64,000 nt of DNA. Source: Nostoc sp. 'Peltigera membranacea cyanobiont' N6 (GTDB taxonomy: Bacteria; Cyanobacteriota; Cyanobacteriia; Cyanobacteriales; Nostocaceae). Below the pieces are notes generated by a model. That model saw only the letters and a program-made list of their open reading frames with translations. It was not told the origin of the DNA and searched no databases. The stretch is from assembly GCF_002949735.1 (NCBI RefSeq), contig NZ_CP026681.1, positions 3,162,001 through 3,226,000 on the forward strand. The letters are read 5' to 3'. A program made the translations under genes and the position numbers. Of the stretch, positions 45,614-53,381 are shown in pieces. Each line of letters begins with the position of its first letter. The stretch's first letter is position 1.

Positions 45614-46057
45614 AGAATTAAATTAAAAATTAACGCGATGTGCGGCTTATTCTTAGAGGATGTCTGAAAAAATTTTTGTATACACGTAACACTTCGAGAT
45701 CCCCTTAAAGTCCCCGCTTAAAAATGGGGACTTTAAGAGGATGTTTGAAAAGTCCTATTGTAGGTATCAAAACGTTTTAGATCCCCCTAAATCCACGCCA
45801 CTTGCTTCACTTCGCGAGACCCCAAGACCGCAGTGGCTCCCCGATAAATTGGGGGACTTTGATTCTTCCCCCTTTTTAAGGGGGGTTAGGGGGGATCGCT
45901 AAGTGTCTAAAATCACGGCGAAATACTTGTTCATTCATCCTCTAAGGGACTTCCAAATAAAAAAATACTCAACTACTTATTGTGGTGTGGGCAAGATGCC
46001 CACACCACAAGAGTTCTAAAAATTTTAGGTATGCAAACTAAATGTGGTTTAGCTTAC
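45614..46057. other. intergenic region filled by a 295-bp inverted-repeat element
   Basis: No gene. Apart from the element at 45652-45946 the stretch is short flanking sequence. Confidence 0.5.
45652..45946. mobile_element. composite MITE-like element, family C
   Basis: 295 bp bounded by perfect 11-bp inverted ends (cttagaggatg at 45652-45662 and catcctctaag at 45936-45946). Inside lie a perfect 12-bp hairpin (cttaaagtcccc at 45704-45715 with ggggactttaag at 45726-45737) and a second inverted repeat of C/G runs (gatccccctaa to ttaggggggatc). It has no ORF and may be several nested elements. Confidence 0.65.
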
Positions 46058-48733
46058 CTACCTCGCCGCCGTTGGCATACCCAAAATATCCTCAATCCTG
46101 GGCATATCTTCCAACGCAATCACCCTTCCTTCATTCTCAAAACCGGCAATTTGATCGAAGTTCAAATACCGATACAAATCATCTGCAAAAGGATGAATTC
46201 TACTTGCCACAATATCCAAATATTCCTGCACTGTCGGAAGCCGCCCCAGCAGCGCACAAACTGCGGCTAATTCTGCTGAACCAAGATACACTCGCGCATC
46301 TTTACCCATGCGATTATTGAAGTTGCGGGTAGAGGTAGAAAACACTGTTGTGCCATCAGCAACTCGCGCCTGATTACCCATACACAAACTACATCCTGGC
46401 ATTTCTGTTCTAGCACCCGCAGCCCCAAATATGCTGTATACACCTTCTTCTTTTAATTGGTGTTCATCCATGCGGGTTGGTGGTGAAATCCACAGGCGAG
46501 TTTTCACTTCACCTGCACCTTCTAAAACTTTGGCTGTTGCTCGATAATGACCAATATTTGTCATACAAGAACCAACGAATACTTCTTGCACTGGGTCATT
46601 AGCAACTTCCGATAATAACTTAACATTATCGGGGTCATTGGGAGCAGCAACAATTGGTTCTTTGATTTCGTTCAAATCAATTTCAATTATTTCGGCATAC
46701 TCTGCATCAGCATCGCCTTCTAATAACACGGGATTTGCTAACCATTCTTCCATCTTTGCCACACGGCGCAGCATGGTACGCGGATCGTCATAGCCCCGTG
46801 CTATCATATTTTTCAGCAGCGCTACGTTAGAACGCAGATATTCCGAAATTGTCCCTACACTGAGCTTAATTGTACATCCGGCACAAGAACGCTCGGCACT
46901 AGCATCGGTGAGTTCAAAGGCTTGTTCAACTTTTAAATCTGGCAAACCTTCTATTTCTAGAATTCGCCCGGAGAAAACATTTTTCTTATTCTGCTTTTCT
47001 GCTGTCAGCAAACCTTTTTGAATTGCCACATAAGGAATGGCATTCACAACATCCCGCAGGGTGACACCTGGTTGCAATTCACCTTTAAATCTTACCAAAA
47101 CTGACTCTGGCATATCTAAAGGCATGACACCCAAAGCCGCCGCAAAGGCCACTAATCCCGAACCGGCGGGAAAGGAAATTCCCAAGGGGAAGCGGGTGTG
47201 AGAGTCGCCGCCAGTTCCCACGGTGTCGGGTAGCAGCATCCGGTTTAACCAAGAGTGGATGATACCATCACCGGGGCGGAGGGCAACACCGCCACGAGAA
47301 GCAAAGAAATCGGGGAGTTCGTGATGGGTTTTGATGTCTACTGGTTTGGGGTAAGCGGCTGTGTGGCAGAAACTTTGGATAACTAAGTCTGCACTGAAAC
47401 CAAGACAGGCGAGTTCTGTCAATTCGTCGCGGGTCATGGGGCCTGTGGTATCCTGGGAACCAACGGTAGTAATGATGGGTTCGCAGGATGTGCCGGGACG
47501 CACACCAGGTAATCCGCAAGCTTTACCGACCATTTTCTGTGCCAGGGTATAGCCTTTACCTGTATCCAAGGCTTGCTGGGGACGGGTGAAAACGGTGCTG
47601 GGTTCTAAACCAAGTGCAAGACGAGTTTTGTCGGTGAGGGTACGGCCGATAAGTAAGGGGATGCGTCCACCTGCGCGGACTTCATCGAGAATGGTATCGG
47701 GTTTGAGGGCAAAGGTGGAAATGACTTCGCCTGCTTCGTTTGTGATTTCGCCTTTGTAGGGATGGATGGTAATTACCATGCCGGTTTCGAGTTTGGTGAC
47801 ATCGCACTGAATAGGCAAAGCACCGGCATCTTCAGCTGTGTTAAAAAAGATTGGCGCGATCGCACCACCTAAAACATAACCCCCAGCGCGTTTGTTTGGC
47901 ACAAAAGGGATATCATTTCCTGTATGCCACAATACGGAGTTAATGGCAGATTTCCGCGAGGAACCAGTACCAACCACATCCCCTACGTAAGCTACAGGAT
48001 GCCCTTTTTTCTTCAGTTCGGCAATGGTTGCCACACTTCCCGGTTGCCGTGACTCTAACATTACTAAGGCGTGTAAGGGAATATCTGGGCGAGTTGTGGC
48101 ACTTTGGGCGGGGGATAAATCGTCGGTATTGGTTTCGCCAGGAACTTTAAAAACGGTGACAGTAATCGCTTCTGGTATTGTGGGGCGAACGGTAAACCAT
48201 TCAGCTTCCGCCCAAGAGTCAATTACTAGTTTGGCGAAAGGATTGGTTTTAGATAACTCTAAAACATCGTGGTAAGCGTCATACACCAAAAGAATTTTGC
48301 TTAAGGCGTTGGCGGCATAAGCGGCGATGGGTTCCTTTCCTTGTCCGCCCATTACCAGAGGTGTTTCGGATGAGTCGGAGACGGATACAGTGGGCAATTG
48401 CAGCAAATCAATTAAAGATTGGACATTGTAACCACCAATCATTGTCCCTAGCAATTGCACCGCTTCTATGGGCGCAATCAACGGACAGGTGACTTCCTTT
48501 TTGGCAATGGCGGTGAGAAATCCAGCTTTGACATAAGCTGCTGGATCGACACCAGGAGAAACGCGATCGCTCAATAAATGCAATAATATATCCTCTTGAC
48601 CCTTGGGCGGATTTTTCAGTAATTCACATAATTCTGAGGTTTGCTTCGCATCTAATGGTAAAGGGGGAATACCGAGTGCTGCCCTTTCAGCAACGTGTTT
48701 ACGATATGATTCCAGCATTTTTATGTTCTCCAT
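46058..48733 (-). CDS. acnB: aconitase B / 2-methylisocitrate dehydratase
   Basis: An 891-residue cytosolic [4Fe-4S] dehydratase that isomerises citrate and isocitrate. AcnB architecture: an N-terminal HEAT-like domain (about 1-160), a swivel domain (about 165-380) and the catalytic domains. Cluster cysteines are at about C723 (FVGSCMTNIGHYRA) and in PGCSLCMGNQARV (about 776-779). The ATG at 48733 has GGGAG upstream; a second ATG at 48718 (MLESYRKHV) matches the usual family start and also has a possible ribosome site, so the first five residues are uncertain. It stands alone between spacers. Confidence 0.96.
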   Translation of the reverse strand: MENIKMLESYRKHVAERAALGIPPLPLDAKQTSELCELLKNPPKGQEDILLHLLSDRVSPGVDPAAYVKAGFLTAIAKKEVTCPLIAPIEAVQLLGTMIGGYNVQSLIDLLQLPTVSVSDSSETPLVMGGQGKEPIAAYAANALSKILLVYDAYHDVLELSKTNPFAKLVIDSWAEAEWFTVRPTIPEAITVTVFKVPGETNTDDLSPAQSATTRPDIPLHALVMLESRQPGSVATIAELKKKGHPVAYVGDVVGTGSSRKSAINSVLWHTGNDIPFVPNKRAGGYVLGGAIAPIFFNTAEDAGALPIQCDVTKLETGMVITIHPYKGEITNEAGEVISTFALKPDTILDEVRAGGRIPLLIGRTLTDKTRLALGLEPSTVFTRPQQALDTGKGYTLAQKMVGKACGLPGVRPGTSCEPIITTVGSQDTTGPMTRDELTELACLGFSADLVIQSFCHTAAYPKPVDIKTHHELPDFFASRGGVALRPGDGIIHSWLNRMLLPDTVGTGGDSHTRFPLGISFPAGSGLVAFAAALGVMPLDMPESVLVRFKGELQPGVTLRDVVNAIPYVAIQKGLLTAEKQNKKNVFSGRILEIEGLPDLKVEQAFELTDASAERSCAGCTIKLSVGTISEYLRSNVALLKNMIARGYDDPRTMLRRVAKMEEWLANPVLLEGDADAEYAEIIEIDLNEIKEPIVAAPNDPDNVKLLSEVANDPVQEVFVGSCMTNIGHYRATAKVLEGAGEVKTRLWISPPTRMDEHQLKEEGVYSIFGAAGARTEMPGCSLCMGNQARVADGTTVFSTSTRNFNNRMGKDARVYLGSAELAAVCALLGRLPTVQEYLDIVASRIHPFADDLYRYLNFDQIAGFENEGRVIALEDMPRIEDILGMPTAAR

Positions 48734-48936
48734 TGGGATTTTCTCCCTTTAATTATGAAATATTTTTAGGCAATACTTGGCTATAAAAGTTTAGCTTACT
48801 TTTATAGCTGAAAGCCTTATGAGTAATTGGTTGACTGCAATTTTTTTATACTGAAACTTTAGTGTTTGAAAAGTATTGGGCGAATGGAATTAGCTACTAC
48901 ACTAAACTTAGTCCACGGAGGTGGACTAAGAGAAAA

Positions 48937-49230
48937 TTAAGACTTTTGAACCTGGGAGAAAATGTACTCGTGATAACCAACCATCTTTTTGCATAGTTCC
49001 AAATCCATTTGCTTCGCAACGCGATCGCCTAAGCTGAAACCTTTATGGGACAGTAGTTTTACTTTTTTCACTTCATCCATAATCTGTGACATGGAAAAAG
49101 TCTTTGCTAAAAAGCCAGGGTTTTCGCTGGAGAAAGAAAACCGAGTTCTTAATTTTGGATAAAGTCGAGCTAAGAAGCTAGATTGCGGAAGGGTTCTAAT
49201 TACAGAATGTTCAGCAAATCTTCCTAACAA
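48937..49230 (-). CDS. unrecognised small protein, possibly a truncated gene
   Basis: 97 residues from a TTG-type start. The composition is protein-like (DEVKKVKLLSHKGFSLGDRV, then AKQMDLELCKKMVGYHEYIF), but I know no family. The same frame continues open upstream to about 49328 (EIKEIDVLFTAAKQQNSNFQ) without a convincing start codon, which suggests the remnant of a longer gene that lost its 5' end. It is co-directional with acnB and scpA. Confidence 0.4.
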   Translation of the reverse strand: MLGRFAEHSVIRTLPQSSFLARLYPKLRTRFSFSSENPGFLAKTFSMSQIMDEVKKVKLLSHKGFSLGDRVAKQMDLELCKKMVGYHEYIFSQVQKS

Positions 49231-49395
49231 ACCGAGTATTTGGAAATTAGAGTTTTGCTGTTTGGCAGCAGTGAATAAAACATCTATTTCTTTAATCTCT
49301 CCTGTAAATTTTTGTGATGCTTCGATTCAATCTACTCGGATTTTGGGACGGAATCAAAAATCTGTAAATTATCTGTAGGGTCACTTTTAACTTTC

Positions 49396-50226
49396 TTAGT
49401 TCATCGATTGTTCAAAAGGGTTAATGGTCTTAGCTGAATCTGTAATTAGCCGAATTTTAATCTCATGGTAAAATTCCTCTTGAAGTAGCTCTACTTTCGA
49501 TTGAGCCGAAAGTAGTAGTAGCGCCCAGAAAACGCTAACTAAATGACTGTGTTTAGACTCATGTCCAGACCCATTTTGGTTGATAAGCTTTGTCTGAGTC
49601 CATAACTCTACAAGTTGTTCTAAATTCAACCAATTTTGCTCTGAATTTAGCCCCCTTGCTGATAAATTCAACACTTGTTCGAGTTCTCTAGCTACTTCCG
49701 TCAGATTTTCCTGGTGAGCTAACTCCAGCGCCTCCCGCATACTTTGGACGCTAGGCAGACGTTTGGGACGGATAGGTTTGCTGACTTTTTCTACCAGTTT
49801 TAGCTGGTTCGCCATAATCTGCAATTGCTTAATTAATTCTTGCAGAGTCACCCGGCGCTTTGGTGGCGGCATTGCCGATGCCCGACGACGCAATTGCCTT
49901 TCTAGTGGTAGACGATGACCATGATGTGATATTCCGTCTTCATCTTCCATTAGGGCATCATCTAATACACCATCTTGAGCATCTCCTACTGTTGATAATT
50001 GCATCAATGTATTGGCTTTGAACAATACCAGCATTGATGCTGACAAAAATGCCTGTCCAGATTGAGACAAATCTGCTTCATAGCCTCTTCCTATTGACTC
50101 CGGTGCCATCAGTTCCAAGTAACGGTCAATCACCTCAATCACTTGGACATCCCAAGGGTCTATTTCTCCTTGTTCAGCTTGGTAAATCAGGTGTGTGATT
50201 GTTTCTAATAGCTCGGAAGCTTCCAT
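49396..50226 (-). CDS. scpA: segregation and condensation protein A
   Basis: A 276-residue kleisin that bridges SMC heads and, with ScpB, compacts the chromosome. The N-terminal helix-turn-helix carries the family block LLETITHLIYQAEQGEIDPW and DVQVIEVIDRYLELM. A variable acidic middle (EDEDGISHHGHRL) leads to the winged-helix C-terminus (VSVFWALLLLSAQSKVELLQ). I start at ATG 50226; the frame opens one codon earlier with TTG. scpB and smc are not in the window. Confidence 0.9.
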   Translation of the reverse strand: MEASELLETITHLIYQAEQGEIDPWDVQVIEVIDRYLELMAPESIGRGYEADLSQSGQAFLSASMLVLFKANTLMQLSTVGDAQDGVLDDALMEDEDGISHHGHRLPLERQLRRRASAMPPPKRRVTLQELIKQLQIMANQLKLVEKVSKPIRPKRLPSVQSMREALELAHQENLTEVARELEQVLNLSARGLNSEQNWLNLEQLVELWTQTKLINQNGSGHESKHSHLVSVFWALLLLSAQSKVELLQEEFYHEIKIRLITDSAKTINPFEQSMN

Positions 50227-50527
50227 CAATGGGTTCTAAGTTAATTAATGAGATATCAAAAGACCTTAACTTCAACAGTAAACTCATTGATTATTGGCAA
50301 AGCATGTACTTTAGACATTTGCTTGCACTTTTTTAATCAGGAATTGCCTGCTGGCAGTATCCTCTGAAATTTGTAATCAATCACTATTGTGAATTGTGAG
50401 ATCGGAATGTGCAACTTTTGGGATTGGGAATTGGAAATGGGAAGAGGACAAGAGAATTAGGGACAAGGGGAAATACTTGTTGCAAGTTACCATCTTCCTA
50501 CTTCCTAATCCCTGCTCACCTGCCATC

Positions 50528-51622
50528 TCAATTTTGGGGTGGGTCATGAGCAATAGTAACGGTTGATACATGCTCACTCGGCTTAACGCTTTTGATCGCA
50601 TCGAAAGTGCCTTTAATAGTACCAGCGATGGGAACAGCAACAAGCGTCCCCAACAACCCAGCAATCTCAAATCCCATCAAAATAGCCACAAAAATCCAAA
50701 TAGGATTCAGCCCAATAAAGTTGCCGAGTAACCTGGGAGCTAATAGGTTATCTTTAAGCTGTTGCATGAGAATTGCCGCAATGGCAACTTGAACTGCTAA
50801 CCACCAATTTTGCAGTAGTACTAAAATCGTCACCAGACCAATGCCAAGAGATGCCCCAATAAAGGGAATAAGTTCCGATATCCCAATTAGTATGGCAAAC
50901 AACAGGGCAAAGGGAACTTTCATCACTAAGAAAATTGGTGTCAGGGTTAGCACCATAAACAGTCCTAACAACAACTGGCTGAGAAAGAAGTTCTGGAAAT
51001 TTAGGCGCAAGGCTGCGGTAAGGGGCTCTCCAATATTAGAGGGTAAAAGATTGACTAGACCATACCAAACGCGATCGCCGTATAAAAGCATATAAAATGC
51101 AAGCACAATGACTAACACTAAGTCAAGTAATCCTGACAGCAATGTTCCAGCAAATCCCACTGCACCAGAAGCTAGTTGTTGCACCAGATTCTGAATATTG
51201 GCATTGATTTGACTGCTTACAACCCTTAGATCGATTGGCAAACGTCGTTGTTTTGCCAGCATCTCAAACTGCTCTAAGTTTGCCTGACTAGCGCCTAACC
51301 AATCAGGGATCTTATTTAACAGTTGGATTGTTTGGTCAACGATCAATGGCACTAGGGTAACACCTAGAATCCCTACTAGGGTAAGCGTTGCAAGTAAGAC
51401 TACGATCACCGCCTGAGTGCGCGTGATTTGGGCACGTTCAAAGAACTTAACCGGGTAATTGAGTAGAAAAGCCAAAATCGCCGCAATACTCAAGACGGTA
51501 AGGGGATGCTGGAAGTAGCGACAAAGCACGGACAGTAGCCAGACATTAAGAGCGATAATTGGACCGCTCAGACCATAAATTAACAGGCGTTTAAGGGAGG
51601 CCGAACGGCGCATTTTATGCAA
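50528..51622 (-). CDS. AI-2E family transporter (permease), copy 2
   Basis: A 364-residue polytopic membrane protein. Blocks shared with the copy at 27894-28988 include ILAFLLNYPVKFFER, LGVTLVPLIVDQ, ELIPFIGASLGIGLV and APRLLGNFIGLNPIWIFVAILMG. The cargo is not predictable from sequence. It begins MHKMRRSASLKRLLIYG, with a basic N-terminus before the first helix. It is divergent from pdxH. Confidence 0.88.
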   Translation of the reverse strand: MHKMRRSASLKRLLIYGLSGPIIALNVWLLSVLCRYFQHPLTVLSIAAILAFLLNYPVKFFERAQITRTQAVIVVLLATLTLVGILGVTLVPLIVDQTIQLLNKIPDWLGASQANLEQFEMLAKQRRLPIDLRVVSSQINANIQNLVQQLASGAVGFAGTLLSGLLDLVLVIVLAFYMLLYGDRVWYGLVNLLPSNIGEPLTAALRLNFQNFFLSQLLLGLFMVLTLTPIFLVMKVPFALLFAILIGISELIPFIGASLGIGLVTILVLLQNWWLAVQVAIAAILMQQLKDNLLAPRLLGNFIGLNPIWIFVAILMGFEIAGLLGTLVAVPIAGTIKGTFDAIKSVKPSEHVSTVTIAHDPPQN

Positions 51623-51754
51623 CCTATTTTAGATATTGCTGAGAGAATTTGTAAAATTATTGATGGCACTAATTATTTATCATCATAGATTTTTTTTAAC
51701 AAAGAGATATATATAAAAGCATAAGCGTATCTGATAGTAAGGAAGTAAATAAAA

Positions 51755-52399
51755 ATGGACAAAACCATAGCTGACCTCCGCAAAGACTACACCTTGGAAG
51801 GTTTAAGCGAACTCGAAGTAGACCTCAATCCTTTTATCCAATTTCAAAAATGGTTCGATCAGGCTCTAGCTGGGCAACTCCCCGAACCCAATGCCATGAC
51901 CATTGCTACCGTTACACCAGATGGTAAGCCCTCAGCCAGAATGGTGCTGCTAAAGGATTTTGATGAACGCGGCTTTGCTTTTTTCACCAACTATAACAGC
52001 CGCAAAGGACAAGAATTGGCAGAAAATCCTCTGGCGGCTTTAGTCTTCTGGTGGGCAGAACTAGAACGTCAAGTTCGGATTTGTGGGTATGTAGAAAAAG
52101 TTTCCAAAACTGAGTCCGACCAGTATTTTGATACTCGCCCTGCTAACAGTCGCTTGGGTGCGTGGGTATCTAATCAAAGTGAAGTGATAGAAAGCCGAGA
52201 AGTTTTGGAGCGACGTTTGCAGGAGTTCTACAGTAAATATGAAAATAAAGAGATCCCCCGACCGCCTCATTGGGGAGGCTTACGGGTGATCCCCACAGAA
52301 ATTGAGTTTTGGCAAGGACGCTCTAGCCGCTTACACGATCGCTTACTCTATAGCCGTTTAGATAATGGCACTTGGAAAATTGAGCGGTTATCACCTTGA
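51755..52399 (+). CDS. pdxH: pyridoxamine 5'-phosphate oxidase
   Basis: A 214-residue FMN enzyme that makes pyridoxal 5'-phosphate from PNP or PMP in the cytosol. Family blocks: ADLRKDYTLEGLSE at the N-terminus, RMVLLKDFDERGFAFFTNYN (FMN contact), LERQVRICGYVEKV and the terminal EFWQGRSSRLHDR ... ERLSP, which is the PNPOx C-terminal dimerisation signature. Length and start (ATG, with aaggaag upstream) are standard. Confidence 0.96.
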   Translation: MDKTIADLRKDYTLEGLSELEVDLNPFIQFQKWFDQALAGQLPEPNAMTIATVTPDGKPSARMVLLKDFDERGFAFFTNYNSRKGQELAENPLAALVFWWAELERQVRICGYVEKVSKTESDQYFDTRPANSRLGAWVSNQSEVIESREVLERRLQEFYSKYENKEIPRPPHWGGLRVIPTEIEFWQGRSSRLHDRLLYSRLDNGTWKIERLSP

Positions 52400-52436
52400 A
52401 GGGAGAAGGAAGCAGAGGGGACAAGGAGAATAACCA

Positions 52437-52464
52437 TCCCCAATTCCCCATTCCCCATTCCCCA
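52437..52464. repeat. CCCCATT heptamer repeat
   Basis: Four units (CCCCAATT, then three CCCCATT) fill the spacer between the convergent pdxH and azoreductase genes. Confidence 0.8.
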
Positions 52465-52493
52465 CATCAGAGCATTTGTTAAATGTCAATACA

Positions 52494-53114
52494 TTACCAC
52501 TGAGCGATCGCATCTTGAATTGCTGCCCGTGCTTCTGCTAAAGATTGGGTACGGGCATCACCCTCGTTCAGGCTATTAGCGTTAATAAATTGAATATCTG
52601 TAACTCCAATAAAGCCGAAAATCGTCCGCAGGTAAGGTTCTTGGAAGTCATAAGCAACGGCAGGGGAGGCTGGGCTAAAGTCACCGCCACGGGCTGTAAT
52701 GATAACTGCCTTTTTACCTTCGACTAACCCTTTAAAACCTTGAGCATCTAGGGCAACAGTCCGGTTAATGCGAACGATTTGGTCGATGTAAGCCTTAAAA
52801 GTGGAAGGGATATTGAAGTTGTACATTGGCACTCCAAAGACGTAGCGATCGGCTGCCAAAAACTCATCAACCAGTTCGTCAGAAATTCTGATTGCCTCAG
52901 CTAATTCTGGGGTATGGGTTTCTGGTGGTGAAAATGCCGCCGCAATCCAAGCTTCATCAACGTGAGGAACTGGGTGATGCCCTAAATCTCGATAAGCGAT
53001 CGCATCTTCAGGATGTGCTGCCCTCCAAGCACTGACGAATTCTTTAGATAGTTCTCGTGAGTGCGATCGTTCAGCACGGGGGCTGGAATCAATATGTAGA
53101 ATATTTACCACCAA
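52494..53114 (-). CDS. azoR: FMN-dependent NADH-azoreductase
   Basis: A 206-residue flavodoxin-fold quinone/azo reductase. The FMN phosphate loop is HIDSSPRAERSHSRELSKEF, the flavin loop PMYNFNIPSTFKAYIDQIVR, and the ARGGDFSP segment completes the AzoR pattern. It reduces quinones and azo compounds with NADH in the cytosol, probably for redox detoxification. It is convergent with pdxH. Confidence 0.93.
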   Translation of the reverse strand: MVVNILHIDSSPRAERSHSRELSKEFVSAWRAAHPEDAIAYRDLGHHPVPHVDEAWIAAAFSPPETHTPELAEAIRISDELVDEFLAADRYVFGVPMYNFNIPSTFKAYIDQIVRINRTVALDAQGFKGLVEGKKAVIITARGGDFSPASPAVAYDFQEPYLRTIFGFIGVTDIQFINANSLNEGDARTQSLAEARAAIQDAIAQW

Positions 53115-53381
53115 ATATCTCCTGATTAGCTAGGATTTACTGCTTTTACATTTTTAGGATCTAAATTTCCAAGCATTACATCAGATACTAAAAGTAACTA
53201 GTTACTAAAGTAAAGTAGTTACCATAAAGTAACTATTGAAAATTTTTGATTAACATAATTAATGTCTGTCTGTAAAATCAAAAATTCCTCGATCGGAAAA
53301 TAATTCAGGAATTAGAATCTAGAATTTAGAATTCCATATCTGTACTCATTTCAGGTGAATAAATTGGTTTAATCCTTCTCA

